Below, in pieces: positions 36,814 to 46,163 of a stretch of 64,000 bases of DNA; position 1 is the stretch's first letter; each line of letters opens with the position of its first letter. The notes under the pieces were generated by a model. It was not told the origin of the DNA and searched no databases. It saw only the letters and a program-made list of their open reading frames with translations. A program made the translations under genes and the position numbers. Origin of the DNA: Novosphingobium sp. CECT 9465 (GTDB lineage: Bacteria; Pseudomonadota; Alphaproteobacteria; Sphingomonadales; Sphingomonadaceae); NCBI RefSeq assembly GCF_920987055.1, contig NZ_CAKLBX010000003.1, positions 124,001 to 188,000 of the forward strand, read 5' to 3'.

Positions 36814-37244
36814 ACAAGCGTGCCTTGTTCCTGATCATTTTGGCCGGGTTCTCCGGCGCCCTGGGCGGGGTATTAGTTGGTCGGCAAGTTTCCGCTCCGC
36901 CTGAGGCAGGTGCTGCGCTCCATCAGCTTCTGCACCGGGATTTGGATTTGGACCCGCGTCAAAATGAGCAGATTGAAGTGCTTGAGCGTCAGTTTTCGGT
37001 CAAGTTGCAGGCGCTTCAACTCGAGATGCGCGCGGACAACGCGCGGCTCGCAGCGGCTATCGAGGCCGAACACGACAATGGCCCCCAGGTGGTTGCTGCA
37101 ATCACAAGGAGCCACGAGGTCATGGGCGAGCTGCAAATTGCAACGCTTGGACACATCTTCGCGATGCGGAAAGTGCTTCGTCCGGAACAGGCAGATAAAT
37201 TTGACCGTGCCGTAGTTCAGGCGTTGACCGCCGACGTGCGGTGA
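36810..37244 (+). CDS. CnrX-like periplasmic metal sensor
   Basis: 144 aa: membrane anchor (~5-24) then helical periplasmic domain. The metal-ligand pattern of CnrX is present: ALHQLLH (H-x3-H), a Glu 17 residues after the second His (EVLERQF), and GHIFAM (H-x3-M), matching CnrX His42/His46/Glu63/His119/Met123. In CnrX these sense Ni/Co and release CnrY. Copper cannot be excluded here because all neighbours are copper genes. Coupled to both flanking genes by 4-base overlaps. Confidence 0.85.
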   Translation: MNKRALFLIILAGFSGALGGVLVGRQVSAPPEAGAALHQLLHRDLDLDPRQNEQIEVLERQFSVKLQALQLEMRADNARLAAAIEAEHDNGPQVVAAITRSHEVMGELQIATLGHIFAMRKVLRPEQADKFDRAVVQALTADVR

Positions 37245-37813
37245 GCATCGACTTTGCTACCTGTACCGACGGAGAGCTTGCGGCGCTTACGCTGGCGGGC
37301 CGCCAAACTGCCTTCGCCGAAATCCTGAATCGGCATCGAAAGCCGATCTACCGTCTCGTCCGCGGATTGGTCGGGGACAGCGAAGAAGCAATCGATTTGA
37401 CGCAGGACTGCTTTGTCGCCGCTTATTCCCATCTGGGATCCTATGATGGGAATAGGCCCATGCGGGCGTGGCTGTCCCGTATCGCCATAAACAAATGTCG
37501 CGACTGGCGCCGCCGACGCTTGGTACGCCGCCTCTTTTCCGGGGCCGAGGTCTGGAGTGAAGAGGAGGTCAGAGCAGTACCCGATGACGGACCATCAGCT
37601 TTTCAGACGCTGGCAGCAAAGGGGGAGCTTGGCCGCCTGACCAAGGCGATCGACCGGCTACCATCATCGCTTCGCGAAGTCCTGCTGCTGCGTACTGTAG
37701 AAGGATTGAGTCAGGCAGAAGCCGCCGCAGTTCTCGCAGTCAGCGGTAAGGCGGTCGAAACGCGCCTGCATCGCGCCCGGACGCGTCTTTCCGAATTTCT
37801 CGGCGATCGTTGA
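37241..37813 (+). CDS. CnrH-like ECF sigma factor
   Basis: 190 aa from GTG 37241, overlapping the CnrX-like stop (GTGA). Sigma region 2: EEAIDLTQDCFVAAYSHLGS and WLSRIAINKCRDWRRRR; region 4: LREVLLLRTVEGLSQAEAAA then AVETRLHRARTRLSEFL. It should transcribe metal-resistance genes when the anti-sigma factor is inactivated. The copAB-PepSY operon starts 86 bases downstream and is a likely target. Confidence 0.9.
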   Translation: MSIDFATCTDGELAALTLAGRQTAFAEILNRHRKPIYRLVRGLVGDSEEAIDLTQDCFVAAYSHLGSYDGNRPMRAWLSRIAINKCRDWRRRRLVRRLFSGAEVWSEEEVRAVPDDGPSAFQTLAAKGELGRLTKAIDRLPSSLREVLLLRTVEGLSQAEAAAVLAVSGKAVETRLHRARTRLSEFLGDR

Positions 37814-37899
37814 GGGAAAATGGGAGTTCGTGCGTAAGGCATAATGAGTGTTTTCTGTCCCCGGCTCAGGGGACCTGTTAGCGATCGAGAGGGAACAAT

Positions 37900-39795
37900 A
37901 TGCGCCGGGCGCTGAATCGCCGTGCTTTTATTCGCAATGCAACCTTGGCGGGCGGCGGTTTCGCGGCTTCGGCATGGTTCCCGGCTTGGGCCCAGTCGGG
38001 ATCGGCGGGAATTGTGAAGCCGCTCCCGACTCTGGCAGGTAATGACATTGCCTTGCGGATTGCACACCAGGTGATGATGATCGATGGTCACCAAAGCCAT
38101 GCGATCGGGATAAACGGTACCGTACCTGCGCCCTTGATACGGCTGCGCCAGGGCCAGACGGTTCGCCTGGCTGTGACCAACGATCTTGAGGAAGACAGTT
38201 CGATCCACTGGCACGGCCTTTTGGTTCCCTTCCAGTTTGACGGTGTGCCAGGCGTCAGTTTCCCGGGCATCAAGCCAAGAAGTACGTTTGTATATGAGTT
38301 CCCGGTCGTCCAGGCCGGAACGTACTGGTATCATAGCCACTCGGGCCTTCAGGAGCAGCTTGGCCATTATGGTCCGATCGTAATCGATCCCGCCGGCGAG
38401 GACCCCATCCAATCTGATCGAGAGCACGTCATCGTGCTTTCTGATCACAGTCAGATGCACCCGCACGCGATCTATCGCAAACTCAAGCAGGTTGGCGGCG
38501 GCTATTTCAACCACCAGAGGCAGACCTTGGGTGGCCTGGCGAAGGGTGAGGATCAGCCGCTCAAGGACCGTCTTGAGTGGGGCAAGATGCGGATGGATCC
38601 TGCCGATATCTCGGATGTGACCGGTTCGACCTACACCTATCTGGTCAACGGGCACGGGCCAAAAGACAACTGGACGGCGCTGTTCCGGCCGGGTGAGCGT
38701 GTCCGGCTTCGCGTTATCAATGCCTCGGCCATGACCACGTTCAACGTCCGAATTCCCGGCCTCAAACTCAGTATCGTCCAAGCCGATGGACAAAATGTCA
38801 GACCGGTCGAAGTCGATGAGTTCCAGATCGGGGTTGCCGAGACCTACGATGTAATTGTCTCGCCGTCCGACGATCGCGCCTATACTCTCGTTGGCGAATC
38901 CGTTGATCGCTCAGGCATGGCCCGGGCAACGCTTGCCCCCAGGGCTGGAATGGCCGCGGACGTGCCAAACCTGCGCAAGCGTCCCCTCGCGACCATGAAG
39001 GACATGGGTATGGACATGGCCGCCATGGATCCAGGCGCGGCCCAAGCAGGGGGCACCCCGGCAATGCCGGGTATGGATCACGCGGCCATGGGGCATGACA
39101 TGACGGGATCCGCAGCTGGCGGGATGGCCGGGATGGATATGGGGTCAGGTCAGTCTGCTGGAGGCATGAACCATGGCTCGGCAGGGAGCGCGGCACCCGG
39201 CGGAGCTGCCGACAGCTCGATGGCTGGCATGGCCATGGGTTCGATGAGTATGCGGGATCCTGCCAATGCACCGCAAGTCAAAATGGGTCCTGGCGTGCAG
39301 ACAATTTCTCCGATGCCGATGGATCGTACCGGCGAACCAGGGCAAGGGCTCGACGACGTCGGGCATAAGGTCCTTGTCTACCGCGATCTGATGGCCCTTG
39401 AGCGCAACCCCGATGTCCGTGCGCCCGATCGCGCCATGGAAATCCATCTGACCGGGAACATGGAGCGCTACATGTGGTCGTTCGACGGCGTGAAGTTCAG
39501 CGACAAACGCGAGCCCATTCCCTTTCTTGCGAACGAGCGCGTGCGCGTGACGCTTGTGAATGATTCGATGATGTCTCATCCAATTCACCTGCACGGACAT
39601 TTTTTCGAACTGGTCACGGGCCACGGCGAGTTTTCGCCGCGCAAGCATACGGTCAACGTGCAACCGGGCGGGAAGGTAACGTTCGACTTTACCGCTGATG
39701 CCGTGGGCGATTGGGCGTTCCACTGCCATATGCTTTACCACATGCATGCCGGGATGATGCGCGTTGTCTCGGTCCGTCCGCGAGGAGAAGCATGA
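37900..39795 (+). CDS. copA: CopA multicopper oxidase, Met-rich form
   Basis: 631 aa with a Tat signal (RRAFIRNATLAGGGFAASAW). Copper ligands: SIHWHG, YWYHSH, HPIHLHGHFFE and HCHMLYHMHAGMM (type 1, 2 and 3 sites). A ~110-residue insert (~365-475) is rich in Met and His (MDMAAMDPG, MPGMDHAAMGHDMTGS, MDMGSG), as in plasmid-borne CopA of copper-resistant bacteria. It oxidises Cu(I) in the periplasm. ATGA overlap with copB. Confidence 0.95.
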   Translation: MRRALNRRAFIRNATLAGGGFAASAWFPAWAQSGSAGIVKPLPTLAGNDIALRIAHQVMMIDGHQSHAIGINGTVPAPLIRLRQGQTVRLAVTNDLEEDSSIHWHGLLVPFQFDGVPGVSFPGIKPRSTFVYEFPVVQAGTYWYHSHSGLQEQLGHYGPIVIDPAGEDPIQSDREHVIVLSDHSQMHPHAIYRKLKQVGGGYFNHQRQTLGGLAKGEDQPLKDRLEWGKMRMDPADISDVTGSTYTYLVNGHGPKDNWTALFRPGERVRLRVINASAMTTFNVRIPGLKLSIVQADGQNVRPVEVDEFQIGVAETYDVIVSPSDDRAYTLVGESVDRSGMARATLAPRAGMAADVPNLRKRPLATMKDMGMDMAAMDPGAAQAGGTPAMPGMDHAAMGHDMTGSAAGGMAGMDMGSGQSAGGMNHGSAGSAAPGGAADSSMAGMAMGSMSMRDPANAPQVKMGPGVQTISPMPMDRTGEPGQGLDDVGHKVLVYRDLMALERNPDVRAPDRAMEIHLTGNMERYMWSFDGVKFSDKREPIPFLANERVRVTLVNDSMMSHPIHLHGHFFELVTGHGEFSPRKHTVNVQPGGKVTFDFTADAVGDWAFHCHMLYHMHAGMMRVVSVRPRGEA

Positions 39796-41045
39796 TGCGC
39801 TGCTTTCATCTTTTCGCTGGCGTTGCTGCCTTTGCGGTCCTTGTGACGGGTGAGGCGCAGGCCCAATCGATGCCGGGCATGCCGGGCATGAACACGCCAC
39901 ATGTCGCAGTCCCGGTGCCTAAAAAGAAGGCAACGAAGGCCCCACCAGGGGCGAATAAACGAAGGGCTGTGGCGAGGCCCCCTGCAAGGCGCGCGCGAGC
40001 CCCTGTAGCACATCCCGCAGCTCCGGCTCCAGTAGACCACACGGGGCATGACATGTCAGGGATGCAGATGTCTGCGCCGTCCGCCCAGACTCCCGTAGTG
40101 TCGCAATCCGGCGAGCATGCCGGGCATGATATGTCTAGCATGCCCGTCATGGCTCCGTCTTCCCAAACAAACGGCGCCGCAGCTGACGAAATGTCCGGCA
40201 TGGATATGTCGCAGGGTTCCGGATCGGCTATGGACCACAACATGGCCGACATGCCCGGAATGAAAGATCGGCACAGTGGGGGAACAAGCCTTTCTGCCGG
40301 TGAAGCGCCGGCTCCGGCACCGCCGTCAGATCACTATGCCGATCGCGTGTACGGGCCTGCTGCCATGGTGGATTCGCGAAGCTCGCTTCAGCGCGAACAC
40401 GGCGGGACCAGCACTTCTTTCGTCTCACTGAACATCGCTGAATATCAGGTCAGGAATGGCAAGGATGGGTATCGCTGGGACGGCGAGGCCTGGTATGGCG
40501 GCGACGTCAACCGCCTTACCTTGAAGAGCGAGGGAGAAGGCGAGTTCCGGGGCGGCAAAGCGTTCATGGAAACCGCGGAGATCCAAGCGCTTTATAGCAG
40601 GGCAATCGACCCGTACTGGAACCTGCAGGCAGGGGTCCGCTATGACTTCAGGCCCGATCCGTCCCGGACATATGCCACGATCGGCATCGAGGGGGTGGCA
40701 CCTTACTGGTTCGAAACAGAAGCGGCAGTTTTCCTGTCCAACAAGGGAGAAGTGCTTGGCCGTATCGAAGGGTATTACGACCAGAGAATCACCCAGCGGT
40801 TGATCCTCCAACCGCGCGTAGAGATCAATTTGTCGGCACAGGATGTTCCGGAAACCCGCATCGGGGCGGGCATTACCAATGCCGAGTTTGGCCTCAGGCT
40901 GCGGTACGAGCTGAAGCGCGAGTTCGCGCCCTACATCGGAATTTCGTACGATCGGCGTATGGGCCGAACGGCCGACTTTGCACGGGCGGACGGCGAGAAT
41001 GTTTCGGCGACAAGTTTCGTCCTCGGTGTACGGACCTGGTTCTGA
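39792..41045 (+). CDS. copB: CopB outer-membrane copper-resistance protein
   Basis: 417 aa: signal peptide (MRCFHLFAGVAAFAVLVTGE then AQAQ), a long Met/His-rich linker (MPGMPGM, HTGHDMSGMQM, EHAGHDMSSM, DEMSGMDMSQG, HNMADMPGM), then a beta-barrel domain (DGYRWDGEAWYGGDVNRLTL ... GIEGVAPYWFETEAAVFLS ... VLGVRTWF) ending in Phe as usual for outer-membrane barrels. It binds and perhaps passes copper at the outer membrane. Confidence 0.93.
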   Translation: MMRCFHLFAGVAAFAVLVTGEAQAQSMPGMPGMNTPHVAVPVPKKKATKAPPGANKRRAVARPPARRARAPVAHPAAPAPVDHTGHDMSGMQMSAPSAQTPVVSQSGEHAGHDMSSMPVMAPSSQTNGAAADEMSGMDMSQGSGSAMDHNMADMPGMKDRHSGGTSLSAGEAPAPAPPSDHYADRVYGPAAMVDSRSSLQREHGGTSTSFVSLNIAEYQVRNGKDGYRWDGEAWYGGDVNRLTLKSEGEGEFRGGKAFMETAEIQALYSRAIDPYWNLQAGVRYDFRPDPSRTYATIGIEGVAPYWFETEAAVFLSNKGEVLGRIEGYYDQRITQRLILQPRVEINLSAQDVPETRIGAGITNAEFGLRLRYELKREFAPYIGISYDRRMGRTADFARADGENVSATSFVLGVRTWF

Positions 41046-41767
41046 GTCCCGTCCGCCATCGCTTCCATGTCAGGTCGAGCCGACTGCACCGCTGGCTCGC
41101 GCTCATTATTGGCACCCAATTGCTGCTCTGGTTTGCAAGTGGTCTGCTGATGAGTGTCCTTCCGATCGAAAGGGTGCACGGTGATCACCTGATCGATCGG
41201 TCGGCGCAAAATATCACGATCGATGCTGATCATTCCGCGCTCGGCAGGATCCTGCAAACGGTAGGTCGTCCAGTCCGGGAAGTGCGGCTGCGCAGTTTGC
41301 TCGACAGACCGGTGGTCGAAGTGGAAGGTGTCGACAGTTCCTTGCAGCTCTTTGATGGGCAGAGCGGTCACCGACTTTCTCCGCTAAACGAACAGTGGGC
41401 GCGGTCGATAGCCATGGGTGTCTATCGCGGGGCTGGAAAGCAGCCCTCTACGGCTTTGCATATTGCTCAAGCATCGACGGAATATCGCGGGCCACTTCCA
41501 GCTTGGCAACTGGCTTTTCCGGACGAAGAATCGACCCGAATCTATGTATCTGCAAACACAGGGAGAATTACAGCTGTCCGAAATGGGACTTGGCGGCTCT
41601 ATGATTTTTTCTGGGGACTTCACATCATGGACTGGAAAAACCATGAGGATTTCAACACGCCTTGGTTGATGGCTTTTGCGGCAGGCGGTCTGGTTTTGGC
41701 ATTGTGTGGAACAGTGCTGCTGTATTTCCGCTGGCCAAAGAAGCGGCGTAAACCCAAAGCCCTTTGA
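41042..41767 (+). CDS. PepSY-domain membrane protein, apparent CTG start
   Basis: About 241 aa. The frame has no ATG, GTG or TTG before the first membrane helix (LHRWLALIIGTQLLLWFASG); CTG at 41042 overlaps the copB stop as CTGA and keeps the whole helix, so I take it as the start. A TTG at 41120 would cut the helix. A periplasmic PepSY-like part follows (LPIERVHGDHLI...; RITAVRNGTWRLYDFFWGLH) and a second helix near the end (LMAFAAGGLVLALCGTVLLY). Likely acts with CopAB. Confidence 0.72.
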   Translation: MSPVRHRFHVRSSRLHRWLALIIGTQLLLWFASGLLMSVLPIERVHGDHLIDRSAQNITIDADHSALGRILQTVGRPVREVRLRSLLDRPVVEVEGVDSSLQLFDGQSGHRLSPLNEQWARSIAMGVYRGAGKQPSTALHIAQASTEYRGPLPAWQLAFPDEESTRIYVSANTGRITAVRNGTWRLYDFFWGLHIMDWKNHEDFNTPWLMAFAAGGLVLALCGTVLLYFRWPKKRRKPKAL

Positions 41768-41928
41768 CCACTCCAGTTTATTTTCCCCCGGCATTCACGA
41801 CGAGGAATTTGACTAAGTAGCGTTGTCAGATTTGATATAAAGCAAAGAATTTCTGAAAATTAAGAGTATCTCGCGCAAGCGCAGAAGCGTAAAAAATGTT
41901 TTTACCTTCTTGATACCTGGAGCGTACG

Positions 41929-42375
41929 ATGAGGACATCTTCAATTTTCGCAACATTGCTTGCATTCGCCATCCCTTCTGCAGCAATGGCTGCCGCGGAC
42001 ATTGCCGTTCACAGAGATCCCGGCTGCGGATGCTGTGAGAAATGGGCTAACCAAGTGCGCCAACAGTTCGCGCGCCGGGTTGTCATCATCGACGATCTAC
42101 AGCGCGTGGCGTTTCAGCGCGCGAAAGGCGTCCCAGGCAGACTTTCGTCCTGCCATACCGCGATCGTTGATGGCATGGTATTCGAAGGACACGTGCCCAT
42201 CGCGGATATGAAGCGGGTGCTTGCGCAGCGACCTCGCGGCGTCGCCGGCCTCGCGGTTGCTGGAATGCCAATGGGATCGCCGGGCATGGAAGTGCGCGGG
42301 CAGGCACCGCAACCTTATAATGTGATCGCATTTGGCCCAGGCGGAGAGAAGGTCTTTGCCCGCCACGGCAGGTAA
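41929..42375 (+). CDS. DUF411 periplasmic copper-binding protein
   Basis: 148 aa. Signal peptide RTSSIFATLLAFAIPSAAMA. The family motif HRDPGCGCCEKWANQVRQQF carries three Cys; downstream SSCHTAIVDGMVFEGHVPIA and GLAVAGMPMGSPGME are conserved. DUF411 proteins (CopG-like in some operons) bind copper through Cys and Met. An upstream 160-base gap is AT-rich and likely carries its promoter. Confidence 0.9.
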   Translation: MRTSSIFATLLAFAIPSAAMAAADIAVHRDPGCGCCEKWANQVRQQFARRVVIIDDLQRVAFQRAKGVPGRLSSCHTAIVDGMVFEGHVPIADMKRVLAQRPRGVAGLAVAGMPMGSPGMEVRGQAPQPYNVIAFGPGGEKVFARHGR

Positions 42376-42493
42376 AGTGGCCCGTCCGTACGCAGAATAT
42401 CAGTACGCCATAAGCTTTGGCGGCTATTCCTATCCGCTCGCTCACATGCCCTCGGGACGACGCAAGCGTCAGCTTGTTTGCGCCTAATAACCT

Positions 42494-43748
42494 GGGCACC
42501 TCCATCAACCCGTTGATATAAGCGGATTTGGGGAAGCGGCGTTGGATTTGACGTGATTTCAAGCCTCTTGGGGCTCGATATCGGCTGTTTTCGGTGGTTT
42601 TCCTTTCTTTCGGACGCAGCTATCCTGTCGCTGCCCGTCGCTCGTGGAATATCAGGCGGTGCATGTTGTAGGCGAGGTTGGCGAGTGCGATCTTGGCCTC
42701 GGCGCGCTTGATACCGATGGTGCGGATGAACAGCCCCATCTGGTCCTTCTGCCGGGCGAAGACGTGCTCGACGCGGGCGCGGACCTTCGATTTGACGGCG
42801 TTGGCCTTGGCGGTGCGCTCGGTCATCGGCCTGCCGCGCGGTTTCTTGCGGTGGATGCGGCTGACCCGGCTCTGCCGCTTGAGCCACGCCTCGTTGGCCT
42901 GGCTGCGATAGGCGGTGTCGGCCCAGACATCGGAGGCGGTGTTGTCGCTGGTGACGACGTCGCGCAGCATTTTCCCGTCAAAGCGCGCCACATCGGTGAC
43001 CTTGCATTTGCGGATGAAGCCGAAGGTCCGGCAGATCGACACGCTGCTCTTGTAGCCGAAGCTGGGGATGGCGATGCCCGGCCTGCCGTCAGATAAGGGG
43101 CTTGGCTTTGACGAACTTCAGCGTCCAGCGCGCGTCCGTATCCTTTTGCGCCGCCCGGGCAGGCTAGTCAGGCCATATCTCGCTGGCGGTCTTGCCTGCC
43201 TTGATGGCGTCCTTCTCAGGCGCGGTGTTGCGCTGCTTGGGCGCAGCCACCAGCGTGGCATCGACGATCTGACCACCCATGGCGAGATAACCGCGTTCCT
43301 TGAGCTGCCGGTCGAAGTCTGTGAACACCGCGTCAAGCGCACCCGCCTCGGTCAGCTTCTCGCGGAACAGGCGGATCGTGTTGGCATCGGGCGTGGCCGC
43401 GCCAAGGTCAAAACCGAGGAAGTGCAACCAGCTCAACCGGTCCCGGATCAGATACTCCATCGGGCACGTTGTTCTGCGCCGCCAGCACCAGAACCTTGAG
43501 CATCGCCACCGGATCATACGGCGGGCGGCCGCCCTTGGCACCGTCAGCATAGGCCAGCGCCGCAGCCAGTGTCGGACGAAAAGCCTCGAAGTCGTTGATC
43601 CGGTCCAGTTCTTCCAGCGGATCGCCATGCGCCGACAGCCGCTTCAGATGTTCCGACAAACCAAACAATCCCGCCTGACGCATCGCTGTCCCGTCAGGAA
43701 GACTGAATCAAATCAGGCCGGAAATGTCGAGGGGTTGTTGGAGGTGCC
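42494..43748. mobile_element. Degenerate IS5-family element with 4-bp target duplication
   Basis: Inverted repeats: GGCACCTCCATCAACCC (42495-42511) and the complement of GGGGTTGTTGGAGGTGCC (43731-43748), 16 of 17 matching. ACCT at 42490-42493 and 43749-43752 is the target duplication if the left end is 42494. The transposase gene is frameshifted. Confidence 0.82.
42620..43683 (-). pseudogene. IS5-family transposase with at least two frameshifts
   Basis: The coding signal is in three pieces: 43683 to ~43460 (LFGLSEHLKRLSAHGDPLEE...; KGGRPPYDPVAMLKVLVLAA), ~43458 to 43164 (MEYLIRDRLSWLHFLGFDL...; GGQIVDATLVAAPKQRN), then from about 43160 down to 42620 (KVTDVARFDGKMLRDVV; DVWADTAYRSQ; HVFARQKDQMGLFIRTIG). 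DDE residues lie in DATL and ADTAY. Frame breaks near 43460 and 43160 should abolish function. Confidence 0.85.
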
Positions 43749-43902
43749 ACCTTGTCGAGCAAATACTTGCTGCAGACATCTCCCGCAAGCGGCATCCGTA
43801 ACATTCCTCATATCGCTAGCAGATGCAAAACTCCATTCCTGCGGGCGATCAGCACGGGTCCTTACGCAGTTTTGGTCCCAATGCGAAACAAGGAGTGCAG
43901 AC

Positions 43903-44310
43903 GTGAGCAAGATTTTCAATCGTACGGTCATGGTTCCGGTTATTTCCGCCCTTGTGGCGTTTGGTGGTGGCTACGCAATCGCCGACGAGATCCCGCCGGG
44001 AATGAAGGATCTTCCGGCAAAGCCGCAAGCCGCTGCAACGACGGGCCAAACCTCCAATCCGTGCGGCACTGCGACACAAGCGGCGCATCGAGCAGGGATG
44101 CGCCATGGTGAGCGTGACATGCACGGCACGATGATGGAGGAACACCAGATGGGCGCGAGCGGATCGCAAGCCATGCCGATGGGCGGTGGCGGTATGCAGT
44201 CCGGTTGCGGTGGCAAGGCCGGATGCGCCAAGGATATGCCCAAGGGTTCGACTGGCGGCTCAATGGCACCAAGCCAGGGTAGTTCTCCGATGCCAATGAA
44301 TGACATGTAG
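43903..44310 (+). CDS. Secreted Met/Cys/His-rich protein
   Basis: 135 aa from GTG 43903 with AAGGAG 7 bases upstream; the longer open frame from 43300 is the transposase shadow. Signal region FNRTVMVPVISALVAFGGGY then AIADE. The mature part has CGTATQAAHRAGMRHGERDM, HGTMMEEHQMG, MPMGGGGMQSGCGGKAGCAK and a Met-rich tail. No known fold; composition and position ahead of the second copAB suggest a periplasmic Cu(I) buffer. Confidence 0.72.
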   Translation: MSKIFNRTVMVPVISALVAFGGGYAIADEIPPGMKDLPAKPQAAATTGQTSNPCGTATQAAHRAGMRHGERDMHGTMMEEHQMGASGSQAMPMGGGGMQSGCGGKAGCAKDMPKGSTGGSMAPSQGSSPMPMNDM

Positions 44311-44324
44311 CAGCAACATTCACT

Positions 44325-44359
44325 AGGTGGGCCGGCAAAGGAAAACTGCCGTCCCACCT
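44325..44359 (+). terminator. Strong hairpin between the Met-rich protein and copA2
   Basis: AGGTGGG-C-CGGCA pairs with TGCCG-T-CCCACCT around a 9-base loop. No T run follows, so it could be an attenuator or mRNA-stabilising hairpin rather than an intrinsic terminator. Confidence 0.5.
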
Positions 44360-44447
44360 GGTCGACGTACTGACCTCGCTCGGCTCAGCAGCGCGGTCAT
44401 GCCTGCGGTCTAATGGCACCCCTCAAAATTCTGGACAGACCATCACA

Positions 44448-46163
44448 ATGCATGATTTGTACCGTGTACCGCAACCCGCTGCCAAGCTCGGACGTCGGCA
44501 GTTTGTTCAGGCGCTTTCCTTGGTAAGCGGATTGTGCGCCGCCGGTTTGGCTTGGAATCCAGCCAACGCGGCACCGGCAATCAGGCGGTCTGAGGAGCTC
44601 AGCGGCACGGAATTCGATCTGGAGATCAGCCGGATACCGGTGAATTTCTCAGGACGGACCCGGTTCGCCACCGCCGTCAATGGCACGGTTCCGGGACCAC
44701 TGCTGCGCCTTCGAGAGGGCGAAACCGTCACGATGCGCGTCAAGAACAGTCTCGATGAAATGACCAGCGTGCATTGGCATGGTATTATCCTACCGACAGA
44801 CATGGATGGTGTGCCCGGGATCAGTTTCAAAGGCATCGCGCCCGGAGAGACATTTACCTACACGTTCGAGGTTAAGCAGGCGGGTACGTACTGGTATCAC
44901 GGACATACTCTCGCCGAGCAGACCGGACTATACGGCCCGATCGTAATCGAGCCTCGATCCGGGCCAGGGACAGCCGCGGATCGTGACTATACGGTTATGC
45001 TCAGCGACTGGACGGATGAAGCGCCTCTGCAGGTTTTTCTCAATCTCAAGAAGATGAGTAGCTATTACAATTTCGCCCAGCCAACGGCAGGCGATTTTGT
45101 CTCCGATGTGTCGAAGCTTGGTTGGACGGCAGCAGTGGCCAAGCGCGAGATGTGGAACAAGGCGCGCATGAATCCGACGGATCTCAGCGATATCTCGGCA
45201 GCGACCTACACCTATCTTTGCAATGGGAGCAACAACACTCGCAACTGGACCGGGATTGCGCGCAAGGGCGAGCGGGTGTTGTTGCGTTTCATTGGCGCGG
45301 GCACTGCGACTTTATTCGACGTCCGCATTCCTGGGCTGAAGCTGACCGTGATCGGCGCCGATGGTCAACCGGTTGAACCTGTTGACGTTGATGAGTTCCG
45401 CATCGCGCCGGGCGAGACCTACGATGTTCTGGTGACGATCCCCGATGACCGGGCTTATACGATTTTTGCGCAATCCATGGACCGGTCCGGATCCGTGCGC
45501 GGCACGTTGGCTCCGACGGAGGGAATGGCGGCGGAGGTCCCGAAGAGGGACCCGCGCGCGTGGCTCGACCCGATCGACATGATGGGGGCCATGGGCGCCA
45601 TGACGGGCGGGGAGCACGACCATGGCGTTGTCCAAAAAACTGAGGTCGCCCATCACGCTCGCACCGAATATGGCCCCAATGTTGATATGCGGGTCGACTC
45701 TCCCCGCATCAACCTCGACGATCCCGGCGTGGGCCTGCGCGGCACGGGACGCAGAGCACTGACCTATGCTGACTTGCGGACGTCCGGTGGGGCAATCGAC
45801 CCACGCTCACCCGAGCGGGATATCGAACTCCATCTGACCGGCAACATGGAGCGCTTCATCTGGTCGATTGACGGCGTCAAATTGAATGATTCAAAACCGC
45901 TGCATTTCAAGCCCAACGAGCGTCTACGGATCATCCTTGTGAATGATACCATGATGACCCACCCGATGCATCTTCACGGCATGTGGAGCGACCTGGAAGA
46001 CCCGGGGGGCAATTTCCAGGTCCGCAAGCACACCATATCGGTGCAGCCGGCACAGCGCATTGCCTTTCGCGTCGCAGCCGATGCCATGGGCCGATGGGCG
46101 TTCCACTGTCACCTCCTTTACCACATGGCGGCGGGCATGTTCCGTGAGGTTGTCGTCGCATGA
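44448..46163 (+). CDS. copA: CopA multicopper oxidase, second copy, without Met-rich insert
   Basis: 571 aa with a Tat signal (GRRQFVQALSLVSGLCAAGL). Copper ligands: SVHWHG, YWYHGH, HPMHLHGMW and HCHLLYHMAAGMF. It is 60 residues shorter than the copy at 37900 and has only a short linker (MMGAMGAMTGGEHDHG) in place of the Met-rich insert. Likely Cu(I) oxidase with different copper load or kinetics. ATGA overlap with the second copB. Confidence 0.94.
   Translation: MHDLYRVPQPAAKLGRRQFVQALSLVSGLCAAGLAWNPANAAPAIRRSEELSGTEFDLEISRIPVNFSGRTRFATAVNGTVPGPLLRLREGETVTMRVKNSLDEMTSVHWHGIILPTDMDGVPGISFKGIAPGETFTYTFEVKQAGTYWYHGHTLAEQTGLYGPIVIEPRSGPGTAADRDYTVMLSDWTDEAPLQVFLNLKKMSSYYNFAQPTAGDFVSDVSKLGWTAAVAKREMWNKARMNPTDLSDISAATYTYLCNGSNNTRNWTGIARKGERVLLRFIGAGTATLFDVRIPGLKLTVIGADGQPVEPVDVDEFRIAPGETYDVLVTIPDDRAYTIFAQSMDRSGSVRGTLAPTEGMAAEVPKRDPRAWLDPIDMMGAMGAMTGGEHDHGVVQKTEVAHHARTEYGPNVDMRVDSPRINLDDPGVGLRGTGRRALTYADLRTSGGAIDPRSPERDIELHLTGNMERFIWSIDGVKLNDSKPLHFKPNERLRIILVNDTMMTHPMHLHGMWSDLEDPGGNFQVRKHTISVQPAQRIAFRVAADAMGRWAFHCHLLYHMAAGMFREVVVA

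Noticed and set aside
43300..43902. Long N-terminal extension of the Met-rich protein
   Set aside because: It is translated IS5 sequence; GTG 43903 has a good ribosome-binding site and starts a signal peptide.
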